Positions 1-7,970 of a DNA stretch of 64,000 bases are shown piece by piece. The notes below the pieces were generated by a model. The model ran no database searches and was not told the origin of the DNA. It saw only the letters and a list, made by a program, of their open reading frames with translations. This DNA is from JADJGC01 sp964617645 (lineage in GTDB: Bacteria; Zixibacteria; MSB-5A5; CAIYYT01), in the NCBI GenBank assembly GCA_964617645.1, contig CAZTYE010000011.1, positions 1-64,000 on the forward strand, read 5' to 3'. The position numbers and the translations under genes are program-made. Numbering within the stretch: position 1 is the first letter of the stretch; each line of letters opens with the position of its first letter.

Positions 1-376
1 TGCGCCCGCGAGTGACACACCCCGCCCCGCACCTACGGTGCGGGGCACCCCTCTCAAGAGGGGAATTGAAGCGGCTGCGCCGCGAAGAATGCGCCGATGG
101 CGCATTGCGCGACCGCAGGTCGCGCTTACGATTGTTGCGGCGATATCGCATTGCGCGACCTTCGGCCGCGAATGCGCGGGACGATGCAAATTCGCGCCCA
201 CGATTGTTGCGGCGATATCGCATTGCGCGACCTTCGGCCGCGAATGCGCGAGACGACGTAAATTCGCGCCCACGTTCAGCCGGTCTGCGCAGGATGTCGG
301 GAGTTCAGGCTCCTGACGTATCGGGCTTGACACCATTTTTGTTGAATGGCCACCGCATATCTCCTACCATCCGCGC
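1..376. repeat. Repeat-rich intergenic region with a 72-bp tandem duplication
   Basis: I see no credible gene here. Positions 12-67 carry a hairpin-bearing element that opens with gtgacacacccc and closes with the palindrome cccctctcaagaggggaatt. The same element recurs at 12281-12333 and 14124-14179 with different middles. Positions 129-200 and 201-272 are two near-identical 72-bp tandem copies, each with an inverted core (gcattgcgcg ... cgcgaatgcg), and a degenerate partial copy lies at 101-130. The open frames across this stretch repeat with the unit and look non-coding. The promoter of the following kinase gene lies at its right edge. Confidence 0.75.
342..370 (+). promoter_or_regulatory. 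Sigma70-like promoter of the ROK kinase gene, predicted leaderless
   Basis: TTGAAT at 342-347, a 17-base spacer, then TACCAT at 365-370. The ATG at 377 is 7 bases past the -10 box, where transcription itself should start. No Shine-Dalgarno is present. Confidence 0.55.
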
Positions 377-1306
377 ATGACTCAACAAGCGTATATCGGC
401 ATTGATCTCGGGGGAACTAATATCAAGTATGGATTGGTGACGCCAGCAGCCAAAGTGATTCAGCGCGGCTGGATTCCAACGGCACAAACTCGGCGCGCGA
501 TCATGAGCCAGTTTGTCGCCATCGTTCGCGAAATGATGGGTACGGCGAAGAGCAAATCGCTCAGGGTTGACTCGGTCGGGGTCGGCAGCCCCGGCATTGT
601 TGACATCACTCTCGGCAAAGTCGTGGGTGGCGCACCGAATGTCCCGGAGTGGCGGGGCGCCGACATCCGCGGAGCGTTGCAGAAACGATCGGGACTGGCG
701 GTCTTTGCCGACAACGACGCCAATGTGATGGCGCTCGCCGAGCATCGCTACGGCGCCGGTAAAGGATGCCGGTCGGGCCTATATATTACCGTCGGCACCG
801 GACTCGGTTCGGGGATAATTCTCGACAATCGCATCTGGCGCGGATCCCGATTCGCCGGCGCCGAACTTGGTCACAGTATCATCAAGCTCGACGGCGTTGC
901 GTGCCAATGCGGAAAACGCGGTTGCCTCGAGATGTATGTCAACGCCGCGTCATTCGTAAAATTCTACGGCAAGAAGCTGCCGGCGGGGACCACGTCGAAA
1001 GACATCTTCGATCGCGCGCTCCGAAAAGACATGAACGCCATCGCCGCCGTACGCCAGTCAGCGGACTTTCTGGCCGTCGGTCTGGGGTCGGCTTGCGAAG
1101 TGCTCAACCCGGAAGTCATCGTCATCGGCGGCGGCGTCGCTGCTGCCGGGAAGCTGTATATCGGCACGATTCGCGAGCAGATTCGTTACTATACCAGCCG
1201 GGCGTCACTCAAGGGTCTGCGAATTCTGCGCGCCAAACTCGGCAATGATGCCGGATTGATTGGGGCGGCGTTGTTGCCGTTAGAGCCGGAACTCTCGAAT
1301 ATCTAA
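377..1306 (+). CDS. ROK-family sugar kinase (glucokinase-like)
   Basis: This 309-residue cytosolic protein is a typical-length ROK kinase, likely phosphorylating glucose or a related hexose with ATP. The N-terminal phosphate-binding motif DLGGTN lies at residues 10-15. The ROK zinc site is intact: a His in LGHSII followed by CQCGKRGCLE around residues 175-186. A second glycine-rich ATP-binding segment (VIGGGVAAAG) lies near the C-terminus. Substrate specificity cannot be told from the sequence; N-acetylmannosamine kinase and ROK regulators are related, but no DNA-binding domain is present. The gene stands alone, with an apparent leaderless promoter directly upstream. Confidence 0.9.
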   Translation: MTQQAYIGIDLGGTNIKYGLVTPAAKVIQRGWIPTAQTRRAIMSQFVAIVREMMGTAKSKSLRVDSVGVGSPGIVDITLGKVVGGAPNVPEWRGADIRGALQKRSGLAVFADNDANVMALAEHRYGAGKGCRSGLYITVGTGLGSGIILDNRIWRGSRFAGAELGHSIIKLDGVACQCGKRGCLEMYVNAASFVKFYGKKLPAGTTSKDIFDRALRKDMNAIAAVRQSADFLAVGLGSACEVLNPEVIVIGGGVAAAGKLYIGTIREQIRYYTSRASLKGLRILRAKLGNDAGLIGAALLPLEPELSNI

Positions 1307-1309
1307 TCG

Positions 1310-1323
1310 TGCGCATATGCGCA
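1310..1323. repeat. Perfect 14-bp palindrome
   Basis: tgcgcatatgcgca lies four bases after the ROK kinase stop. It has no loop and no T-tract, so it resembles a dimeric protein-binding site more than a terminator. A looser AT/GC alternating palindrome of the same flavour lies at about 2287-2315. Confidence 0.35.
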
Positions 1324-1483
1324 TAAAAAGTATCGACGGTAACCGCAGGCCTGTGGTATCGAGTTGCAGAGCACGAAAGACTCGTCCGCAGCTTCTCGCG
1401 ACCGGCGCGTCATGACAAACTCGTCTCCGCCAACTCTGAGTAGCCGGCGCTTCGCGCTCCAGCGTAATTTGACAGTTTATTTC

Positions 1484-1513
1484 TTGCCTCGTCAATCGAT
1501 CATTCGCTATATT
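1484..1513 (+). promoter_or_regulatory. Possible promoter of the YceI-like gene
   Basis: TTGCCT at 1484-1489, an 18-base spacer and TATATT at 1508-1513 would give a leader of about 34 bases. A separate TTGACA lies at 1469-1474 but has no good -10 partner at 17 bases. Confidence 0.4.
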
Positions 1514-1553
1514 CGGCGCCGATTTGATTTTGTTCTCTGGGAGGAATTACCGA

Positions 1554-2198
1554 ATGAGACGCCACACGACGGGCATAGTAATCCTGGCAAGCATCCTGAT
1601 TTTCGCCGGTATCGCGATGTCGCAGGCCGGAATGCGCAAGTCGTTTCGCGGAAACGGCGACAACCATCGCAATCTGGTGACCTTTGAGTCGACCGGCCAA
1701 CTCCAGTCGACGTTTGCGCTAACCTCGAATTTCTCAAGCTCCTTCGACGTTCGCCTGGACTCGCTGCAGGACGGCGCGATGATGGAAATGAACATTGACC
1801 TTTCGACCCTGACCACCGGCAATTCGGGGCTGGATGCCGAGACCTTCAGCGCCCGTTTTTTGGACTGGAAGGGCGCGACTCAGGCGCTGTTCAGACTCAT
1901 CGAGTTCACGCCCGGCAGAAATTACAACCTCGAAAACGAGAAGGCGGTGCCGGTTTCCGGGCGTGGTGTTCTGACTCTCGGCAGCCGGTCCGATACGGTC
2001 GGTGTCGAGTTGAGCATGCGCTATCTTGAGGGCAATGAGATCACCCGTAGCCGGATGAATGGCGACCTGCTGCATACCGTAGGAACGATCCATTTCCGGC
2101 TTTCGCGGTTGGGTATTGAGATTCCGCAGGAAGCCCTTCTGCGACTTGACGACCGGGCTCGGCTTAAGTTCGACATTTACAGCTCAACCGCCAATTAG
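1554..2198 (+). CDS. Exported YceI-like domain protein
   Basis: A 214-residue protein with a cleavable signal peptide (residues 1 to about 24, hydrophobic core IVILASILIFAGIA). The remainder resembles the YceI lipocalin-like fold, whose members bind isoprenoids or other amphiphiles in the periplasm: a strand with SSFDVRLDSL, the DLSTLTTGNSGLDAETF stretch, and a late GTIHFRLSRLGIEIP segment. Similarity is by pattern only, so the family call is moderate. The ATG at 1554 is chosen because GGGAGG at 1539-1544 sits nine bases before it; an upstream in-frame start at 1524 would spoil the signal peptide. A hairpin follows the gene. Confidence 0.6.
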   Translation: MRRHTTGIVILASILIFAGIAMSQAGMRKSFRGNGDNHRNLVTFESTGQLQSTFALTSNFSSSFDVRLDSLQDGAMMEMNIDLSTLTTGNSGLDAETFSARFLDWKGATQALFRLIEFTPGRNYNLENEKAVPVSGRGVLTLGSRSDTVGVELSMRYLEGNEITRSRMNGDLLHTVGTIHFRLSRLGIEIPQEALLRLDDRARLKFDIYSSTAN

Positions 2199-2223
2199 GC
2201 ACGTTAGCTCGCACGAATCACCG

Positions 2224-2255
2224 GACCCCGCCTCGCAAGGGCGGGGTCAGTTATT
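2224..2255 (+). terminator. Hairpin after the YceI-like gene
   Basis: GACCCCGCC at 2224-2232 pairs perfectly with GGCGGGGTC at 2240-2248 across a 7-base loop. Only a weak T-rich stretch (agttatttg) follows, so this is a plausible but not strong intrinsic terminator. Confidence 0.6.
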
Positions 2256-2524
2256 TGTGGATGACCAGAGGGCAGAACGTCTATCGTGTGCATATACGCA
2301 TATGTACATGTGCACACTATCAAGGCTACAACACTGTGTGGTAGCTGCGGCGATGGATGCAACGGGTGAACTTGCGGTCGCCGCGCCGGCAAAATGCCCG
2401 GCGAGCCGTCTCCGGGTTCGGAAGCGTTAGATTGTGAGCGTGCGATGAGCCGGTAGGACAGGGTGTGAACGCCGCCGCATCCCTGAGCTTCCACGAGATT
2501 TCGCGGAAAAACGGAAGAAATTTC

Positions 2525-2552
2525 TTGACAATCTTCCCGTAGATGTTACCTT
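2525..2552 (+). promoter_or_regulatory. Promoter of the large T9SS protein gene
   Basis: TTGACA at 2525-2530, a 16-base spacer and TACCTT at 2547-2552. The same TACCTT -10 follows TTGACA at 17 bases ahead of the other T9SS gene (29383-29411) and follows TTGTCA on the minus strand at 50512-50484. Confidence 0.5.
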
Positions 2553-2853
2553 CTCACTGTCTAGGGTTTCTTTTCGTACACAACATTTCGCGATTCTTTA
2601 TCAGTCTGAGAACCACATTGAGTCTGGCTACTGGTTCCACGTAGCTATTTGTACTCATTAGCCCTCTTATAGAAAAGCTTATGTCTACCGTGTAGGTTTT
2701 CAAGATTTGCGCTGCCCGGTGAGCAGTCGCGAGTCGAAGATCTCCCGTTAGTCGAATTCCGTATCGTAAGCGAGGGTGGAACTTGAAAGAAATACGGGAT
2801 GAGACGAATTCGAACTTTTGATTCACTTTTATGGAGCAATAAGGAGCTTTTAA

Positions 2854-5442
2854 ATGAAGCATAGAAACAGTTCAGTCTTCTGTTTGCTACTGACCTTAGT
2901 GCTTCTGTTCTCGTTTAGCTCTATTTACGCGGCTGTCACGGTAACCTACCTCCCAGGTAGTTTCCCGTATAATACCACTGGCAATAATATCACGGCTCGT
3001 GTCGTTACCGATGAAGCCATTGCGGCTTTCGACTTGATGACCCAGATTCGTTCGACGGTCACCAATGCGTTCGGTACGGTCACGGCGGTGAATGTTTCGG
3101 CCGTTGCCGGTGCTGCGGTTGATCTTTCCAAGATCGCTGCCGGTACCGAGGACACCACCCGTATTTACGGGTTCTCCTGCAGCAACCCGATCATCATGCC
3201 GGCGGGTACTTACAATTTCATCTTTACGGTAACCACTTCATGTGATACCGGTTTGTTTGTATTGGAAGATGGCGGCGATTGGGTCGTCGACGTTGATCCT
3301 GTGATCGCGTCCACCCAGTTCGTGAAGACCGATGCGACCCTGGCCAGCTTGACCGTTGTCCCGGGCACCTATCGGGTATTCAACCGCCCGCCGCAAGTTT
3401 CGAACTGCCCGAGCCAGGCTCTGGTGTTCAATGCTTGCGCGCTCGTCCAATACGAGTTTGACAAGACGGATCAGGACATCGCCTGCACTGGCGACCCGAA
3501 CGAGGATTGGGATGTTATCGAAGGTCCCGGCTCGATCGACAGTGATGGTAGCTTCGTATGGGATCCGCCGGCCGTTGCCGGTGTCTGCGGCATTTATGAA
3601 ATAAAGGTCACAGTCACTGACGAATACGGCGGCAAGGATACCTGCCAGTTCGAAGTGTCCCTGATTACGGATGCACCGGTGTTCACCGATTGCCCGGCTC
3701 CGGGTTCCGAGCTCTTTGTATATTGGGGCTGGACCGCTGACGGCGACGTGAACGCGATGGATCCGGACAACTGTCCGGTCGGTTTGACCTACTCGTTGAA
3801 TAACTTCTCGGGTCCGGTCACTGCTGGTCCGTTTACGGTCAATGCGGGAACCGGTCAGTGGAGCTGGCCGACGCAGTTCGGTAATGACGCCTACCTTGGC
3901 GACCATCAGGTCACCATCGACGTCACCGACGGCTGTGTCACCACTTCATGCACGTTCACGATTCATGTCGCTCCGACCTTTGGTGTTGTGATCGAAAAGA
4001 CTCACAATACGATTCAGGGTCTGTTCGAGTACGTGGACATCAGCCTGAACCACTGGACCGAAGGCTTTGGCGGTTACGACTTACTGGTGAAGTACGACGC
4101 TTCGGCGTTGTCGTTCATCAGCGCCGATCCGGGTAATATTCTGACTGCTTGCGGTTTTGAGTATTTCACGTATCGCTACGGCGCGGTCGGCAACTGCTCC
4201 GGCTCGTGCCCGAGCGGCCTCTTGCGTATCGTCGCGCTGGCCGACATGAACAACGGCGCTAACCACCCGGATTGCTACGGCGAAGGCCGTCCTGGTCCGG
4301 AAGGTCCGGAATCGGTCCTGGCGACGCTGAAGTTCCTGGTCACGAACAACCGCACCTTTGAATGTATGTACCTTCCGATCCAGTTCTACTGGTTCGATTG
4401 CGGTGATAACTCCTTCTCGTCGATCACTGGTGACACCCTGTACATCTCCGCCCATGTCTATGCTTATGACGTTGGTGGCGAAATCACGGGTGACCTGTAT
4501 GTCGGCGGTTGGCAGGGAATCCCGGGCAGCCCGAACTGTATGAGCTTCCTGGCTCAGAAGTACCAGCCCGATACCGTCGTTTGGTTCTATAACGGTGGTA
4601 TCGACATCGTCTGCGCCGACTCCATCGACGCTCGCGGCGACATCAACCTTAACGGTATTGCGTACGAAATCGCGGACGCCGTTCTGTACACGAATTACTT
4701 CCTGTACGGTCTGGCCGCCCTCGATCCGAACCCGCAGTATCGTAATGCGCAGATTGCCGCTTCCGACGCGAATGGCGACGGCACCCCGCTCTCGGTGGCC
4801 GACTTGGTCTACCTGCTGAGAGTGATCGTAGGCGACGCGCTTCCGTTGCCGAAACTGGCACCGTTCTCTGCGACGACCGAAGTGTCGATGCAGAACGGCC
4901 AGCTTTCGACGGCCAGCTCCGAGGCCATCGGCGCTATGTATTTGACCTTCAAGGTGGACGGCGCCTACTCGGTGTCGACCAACACCAACATGAAGGTTGA
5001 TTATGCCGAGCGTGACGGTGAACTGCATGTGCTCGTGTGGTCAGGTATTGACAACATGCGCAACAGCATTCCGTTCGGAACGAACGAAGTTCTTTCCGTC
5101 ACCGGAGCCGAACTGGTGAAAGCAGAGGTTTCCGACTACTATGGTAACCTGATGAACGTTCGTGTCGCGAAGACCGCGCTTCCGACCGAATACGCGCTTA
5201 GCCAGAACACCCCGAACCCCTTCAACCCGACGACCAAGATCGGATTCGATCTGCCGGTAGCCGGTGATTGGAAGCTGGACATTTACAACGTGAGTGGCCA
5301 GTTGGTTCAGAGCTATAACGGAACGGGCATCGGTCACGTAGACGTGACTTGGGATGCGATGACAGCCTCGAGCGGTATCTACTTCTACAAGTTGACCGCC
5401 GGCGCTTTCACCGCCACCAAGAAGATGGTACTGATGAAGTAA
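2854..5442 (+). CDS. Exported T9SS-sorted protein with Ig-like, cohesin-like and dockerin-like modules
   Basis: An 862-residue protein expected on or beyond the cell surface. In order: a signal peptide (1-27, ending SIYA); an N-terminal beta region; two Cys-containing Ig/cadherin-like modules (about 180-273 and 274-372); a cohesin-like module (about 375-540, with GGYDLLVKYD and an FTYRYG...NCSGSCPSG stretch); a dockerin-like Ca-binding pair (about 590-670, DINLNG and DANGDG); and a T9SS type A sorting domain (about 775-862) with PNPFNPTT and C-terminal KKMVLMK. AAGGAG at 2841-2846 supports the start, and a strong terminator follows. Architecture and wording match the protein at 43694-47947. 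Ligand or substrate is unknown; adhesion or scaffolding is inference. Confidence 0.85.
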   Translation: MKHRNSSVFCLLLTLVLLFSFSSIYAAVTVTYLPGSFPYNTTGNNITARVVTDEAIAAFDLMTQIRSTVTNAFGTVTAVNVSAVAGAAVDLSKIAAGTEDTTRIYGFSCSNPIIMPAGTYNFIFTVTTSCDTGLFVLEDGGDWVVDVDPVIASTQFVKTDATLASLTVVPGTYRVFNRPPQVSNCPSQALVFNACALVQYEFDKTDQDIACTGDPNEDWDVIEGPGSIDSDGSFVWDPPAVAGVCGIYEIKVTVTDEYGGKDTCQFEVSLITDAPVFTDCPAPGSELFVYWGWTADGDVNAMDPDNCPVGLTYSLNNFSGPVTAGPFTVNAGTGQWSWPTQFGNDAYLGDHQVTIDVTDGCVTTSCTFTIHVAPTFGVVIEKTHNTIQGLFEYVDISLNHWTEGFGGYDLLVKYDASALSFISADPGNILTACGFEYFTYRYGAVGNCSGSCPSGLLRIVALADMNNGANHPDCYGEGRPGPEGPESVLATLKFLVTNNRTFECMYLPIQFYWFDCGDNSFSSITGDTLYISAHVYAYDVGGEITGDLYVGGWQGIPGSPNCMSFLAQKYQPDTVVWFYNGGIDIVCADSIDARGDINLNGIAYEIADAVLYTNYFLYGLAALDPNPQYRNAQIAASDANGDGTPLSVADLVYLLRVIVGDALPLPKLAPFSATTEVSMQNGQLSTASSEAIGAMYLTFKVDGAYSVSTNTNMKVDYAERDGELHVLVWSGIDNMRNSIPFGTNEVLSVTGAELVKAEVSDYYGNLMNVRVAKTALPTEYALSQNTPNPFNPTTKIGFDLPVAGDWKLDIYNVSGQLVQSYNGTGIGHVDVTWDAMTASSGIYFYKLTAGAFTATKKMVLMK

Positions 5443-5469
5443 TTCCTACTTCACGGATACATCCCGTGT

Positions 5470-5506
5470 ACGGGAGCGGATTCACCATCCGCTCCCGTCT
5501 TTTTTT
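5470..5506 (+). terminator. Strong intrinsic terminator
   Basis: ACGGGAGCGGA at 5470-5480 and TCCGCTCCCGT at 5488-5498 form a perfect 11-bp stem with a 7-base loop. The run CTTTTTTT follows directly. It ends the T9SS protein transcript. Confidence 0.92.
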
Positions 5507-5607
5507 AGGCGGCCGCCGAATCAGCGAGGTGGTGGGGCGGTCCTCCAACGAAGTTTTCGGCTTGTATCAATTCTCTCCAATATGTTCATTGAAAACAAAG
5601 AGATGAA

Positions 5608-5634
5608 CGCGATACGCGTTACGCGATACGCGAA
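5608..5634. repeat. Short direct repeat ahead of the small membrane protein gene
   Basis: The 11-mer CGCGATACGCG occurs twice, separated by TTA, just upstream of the Shine-Dalgarno of the gene at 5646. Its closely spaced, part-palindromic halves could be an operator or an mRNA structure. Confidence 0.4.
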
Positions 5635-5645
5635 AGGAATCGGCC

Positions 5646-6020
5646 ATGGAGACTCATGTCAAAGTAATCGGAGTGCTGTATATTATTTTCGGCGTGCTCG
5701 GCGTATTGGTCGGGATCGGTTTTCTGTTCCTGATGATGGCCGCGGGCGCCGCGTCGCAGGATGAAGTTGCGCTGGTGGTTACCACCGGCATCGGCGCCTT
5801 CATCGCCGCGGTTGCCTCGGTGCTCTCGCTGCCATGCATCATCGGCGGCATTTGGCTGCTTAAGTACAAAGAATGGGCGCGAATTCTCGTGTTGATCTTG
5901 AGTTTCCTCAATCTGCTTAATATCCCCTTCGGCACGATTCTCGGTATCTACGCGATCGTGATTCTGCTGAATGACAAGACGGCGGCGTTGTTTAAGTCGC
6001 AAGCGGTGGCGAGCACATAG
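5646..6020 (+). CDS. Small four-helix integral membrane protein
   Basis: The 124 residues contain about four hydrophobic spans: VIGVLYIIFGVLGVLVGIGF, a second glycine/alanine-rich span, PCIIGGIWLL, and FGTILGIYAIVILL. Charged linkers are short. AAAGGAA at 5633-5639 gives a well-spaced Shine-Dalgarno. No catalytic motif is visible and I do not recognise a characterised family. It looks like the widespread small membrane proteins of FCB genomes, often annotated as DUFs. It appears to be a single-gene unit between a terminator and the convergent queD. Confidence 0.7.
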   Translation: METHVKVIGVLYIIFGVLGVLVGIGFLFLMMAAGAASQDEVALVVTTGIGAFIAAVASVLSLPCIIGGIWLLKYKEWARILVLILSFLNLLNIPFGTILGIYAIVILLNDKTAALFKSQAVAST

Positions 6021-6074
6021 ATTGAAGGAATTCGGGGCTAAGGTCGCTCCTGCAATGCGCGAGTCGGATTGTCG

Positions 6075-6437
6075 TTACTCGCCGCGATACTCGCAGCGGG
6101 TGAAGGGCGTTTCGCCGATGGTTATGTTGGAGAGGCTGTGAAGTTGCGGCTTGATTTGCCGCCAAAGCCACGCGGCGATATTCTCGGTCGTCGGCTTGGC
6201 CAAGCCGTTGACGTCGTTGAGGTGACGGTGATCGAGGCGGTCGATAATCGGCTTGACGATGCGATAGATTTCGCGGTAGTCAATCAGGAAACCGCTCTGT
6301 TCGTCGACCGTGCCGGTGACTTCGATAGTCACGTGATAAGTGTGGCCGTGTAAGTTGTGGCAAGGATGATCGGCGGGAAGATGGTCGAGACAATGCGAGG
6401 CGTCGAACGTGAACTGCCGGCAAAGAGTGACGATCAT
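6075..6437 (-). CDS. queD: 6-carboxy-5,6,7,8-tetrahydropterin synthase
   Basis: A 120-residue tunnel-fold enzyme that converts 7,8-dihydroneopterin triphosphate to 6-carboxytetrahydropterin, the second step of queuosine precursor synthesis. Visible are zinc ligand H15 and the pair H30/H32 in LHGHTYH, and the catalytic Cys26 in HPCHNLHGH. The start at 6437 is chosen because its ATG overlaps the queE stop as ATGA, as queE does with queC; an upstream in-frame ATG would run far into queE. It is the last gene of queC-queE-queD. The GTP cyclohydrolase that feeds it (FolE) is not in the window. Confidence 0.92.
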   Translation of the reverse strand: MIVTLCRQFTFDASHCLDHLPADHPCHNLHGHTYHVTIEVTGTVDEQSGFLIDYREIYRIVKPIIDRLDHRHLNDVNGLAKPTTENIAAWLWRQIKPQLHSLSNITIGETPFTRCEYRGE

Positions 6438-7183
6438 CGCTTGCGCTCGTTTCCCCAAGTTAGGATATGCAGTCGCGGCGAAAATCGGTAGCCACGACGC
6501 GCGCACTCTTCCAGCAGCCACGGCATGATGCGCAATTGCGCTTCCGACGCGACGCCTTCGGGCATGAGGATGACTCGCTCCGAGGGCAGCGGCGGCAGAT
6601 AATACCGCTCCATTTCATCGATGTCCTTCGGCGATTGAATGACAAACTTGAAGTCGCAGTTTCCGGTCGCGAGGATCGATGCCAAAGCGCCGGGCACGCG
6701 ATTGCGCTGCACCGGGATTCCGCAATTGCTCAATTTCGGCGAGCAATTCCACCATGAGACGCGTTCGATCATTGCCGGGTGCGGGACGTACATTGCGTTG
6801 GTTTCGATCTCGAAAAACGAGAATTCCGCGTTGCGCAATTCGTCGATCATGGCGGGAATACGGTCCTGATGCAACATCGGCTCGCCGCCGGTGATGACGA
6901 CATGGATTTCGTCGCGGCGCGCCGTCGCATGCTTGGTCAGGCGCGTGGCGGCGTCGGCGATTTGCTTTGCATCCAGCAGTTGATCCTTCTCGATGCGTTC
7001 GCCATCCCAGGTGAACCTGGTGTCGCACCACGCACAGCCAAGATTGCAGTAGTTCAGGCGAATGAACACTGCCGGCGTTCCGGCAAAGCGGCCTTCGCCC
7101 TGAATCGAGAAGAACATCTCGTTTATGGGCAGTAGCCCGTCGAAGTCCTTGGGCCAAGGCGCGATTTTGGGCTGATAGCTCAT
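6434..7183 (-). CDS. queE: 7-carboxy-7-deazaguanine synthase (radical SAM)
   Basis: A 249-residue enzyme that converts 6-carboxytetrahydropterin to 7-carboxy-7-deazaguanine. The radical-SAM cluster motif CX3CX2C is at C46, C50 and C53 (YCNLGCAWCDT). It is preceded by the family's NEMFFSIQGEG stretch and followed by an ITGGEPMLH SAM-binding segment. The start overlaps the queC stop by ATGA and the stop overlaps queD the same way, so the three are translationally coupled. Length is normal for the family. Confidence 0.93.
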   Translation of the reverse strand: MSYQPKIAPWPKDFDGLLPINEMFFSIQGEGRFAGTPAVFIRLNYCNLGCAWCDTRFTWDGERIEKDQLLDAKQIADAATRLTKHATARRDEIHVVITGGEPMLHQDRIPAMIDELRNAEFSFFEIETNAMYVPHPAMIERVSWWNCSPKLSNCGIPVQRNRVPGALASILATGNCDFKFVIQSPKDIDEMERYYLPPLPSERVILMPEGVASEAQLRIMPWLLEECARRGYRFSPRLHILTWGNERKR

Positions 7184-7908
7184 TCGCGGGACAGCGAACC
7201 GAGGGAATGAGCGTAGCGCGTGGGATCGGGAACCTGCGCCGATTCAAAACCGCGACGGCGGATGATGCAACTGTCGCAGGCACCGCAAGCGAAGCCGTTG
7301 TCATCCGGATCATAGCAACTGCTCGTGAGCGAGTAGTCAAGCCCCAACCGGACACCTTCCAGAATGATTTGTGCCTTGGTCAGGTGAATCAGCGGCGCGT
7401 TGATGATGATCCGTGCGCCCTCGACACCGGTTTTGGTCGCGAGGCTGGCCATTTTCTGGAAGGCCTCGATAAATTCGGGCCGGCAGTCGGGGTAGCCGGA
7501 GTAATCAATCGAATTCGCGCCAATGAAAATGGAGCCGGCTCCGATCGATTCCGCCCACGCCAGACCGATCGAAAGAAAGATCGCGTTGCGCGCCGGAACG
7601 TACGTGATCGGGATCTGCATCGCCAGATCGGCGTCGGAACGATGCTTTGGCACCTTGATATTAGCGGTGAGGGCTGAAGCTCCAATGGCGGAAAGATCGA
7701 TCGGGAACACGAGGTGCTTTTCCACGCCCCGGGCTTGCGCAATTCGTCGGGCAGCGGCGATTTCGTGGCGGTGGCGTTGTTTGTAGTCGAATGTAATCGC
7801 TGCAACCTTGTAGCCGTTGGCCTGCGCCATTGCCAGAGCCGTCGCCGAGTCGATGCCGCCGGAAAGCAGCACGACCGCACGGTCTTCGTTGAACGATGCC
7901 GGGTTCAT
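7180..7908 (-). CDS. queC: 7-cyano-7-deazaguanine (preQ0) synthase
   Basis: A 242-residue ATP-dependent enzyme that turns 7-carboxy-7-deazaguanine and ammonia into preQ0. The PP-loop SGGIDS lies at residues 16-21. The C-terminal zinc site is visible as CYDPDDNGFACGACDSC. I chose the ATG at 7908 over an in-frame GTG at 7926. The GTG lies between the -35 and -10 boxes of the promoter, so it should not be in the mRNA, while the ATG lies 8 bases past the TATATT -10 box and would give a leaderless transcript. First gene of the que operon, divergent from queF. Confidence 0.92.
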   Translation of the reverse strand: MNPASFNEDRAVVLLSGGIDSATALAMAQANGYKVAAITFDYKQRHRHEIAAARRIAQARGVEKHLVFPIDLSAIGASALTANIKVPKHRSDADLAMQIPITYVPARNAIFLSIGLAWAESIGAGSIFIGANSIDYSGYPDCRPEFIEAFQKMASLATKTGVEGARIIINAPLIHLTKAQIILEGVRLGLDYSLTSSCYDPDDNGFACGACDSCIIRRRGFESAQVPDPTRYAHSLGSLSRE

Positions 7909-7915
7909 CGCCGCC

Positions 7916-7964
7916 AATATAGCCACCTCTCGGAAGTTGTCAAAACGACATTTCTGCGTATATT
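7916..7964. promoter_or_regulatory. Overlapping divergent promoters of queC and queF
   Basis: Plus strand: TTGTCA at 7937-7942, a 16-base spacer and TATATT at 7959-7964; the queF ATG is at 7971. Minus strand: TTGACA at 7943-7938, a 16-base spacer and TATATT at 7921-7916; the queC ATG is at 7908. The two -35 boxes share the near-palindrome TTGTCAA, and both genes should be leaderless. I see no preQ1 riboswitch; there is no room for one on either side. Confidence 0.65.
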
Positions 7965-7970
7965 GGCATC

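Larger units (their letters stand above)
2199..2853. other. Intergenic region: terminator, then long leader of the T9SS protein
   Basis: After the terminator hairpin at 2224-2248 I see no gene. An alternating purine-pyrimidine palindrome lies at about 2287-2315. A promoter at 2525-2552 begins a leader of nearly 300 bases for the gene at 2854. The leader has several short inverted segments, but I recognise no known riboswitch in it. Confidence 0.6.

Noticed and set aside
12..380. Two overlapping open frames at the left edge that encode a repeated peptide
   Set aside because: The repetition follows from a 72-bp DNA tandem duplication of a non-coding palindromic unit. There is no start context.
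2553..2853. c-di-GMP (GEMM) or other known riboswitch in the long T9SS leader
   Set aside because: I could not match the conserved core of any riboswitch class I know; only generic inverted segments are visible.
4081..5028. 315-codon open frame antisense to the large T9SS gene
   Set aside because: Antisense shadow; low-complexity composition and no ribosome-binding site.
7909..7970. preQ1 riboswitch before queF or queC
   Set aside because: The divergent promoters leave essentially no leader on either side.
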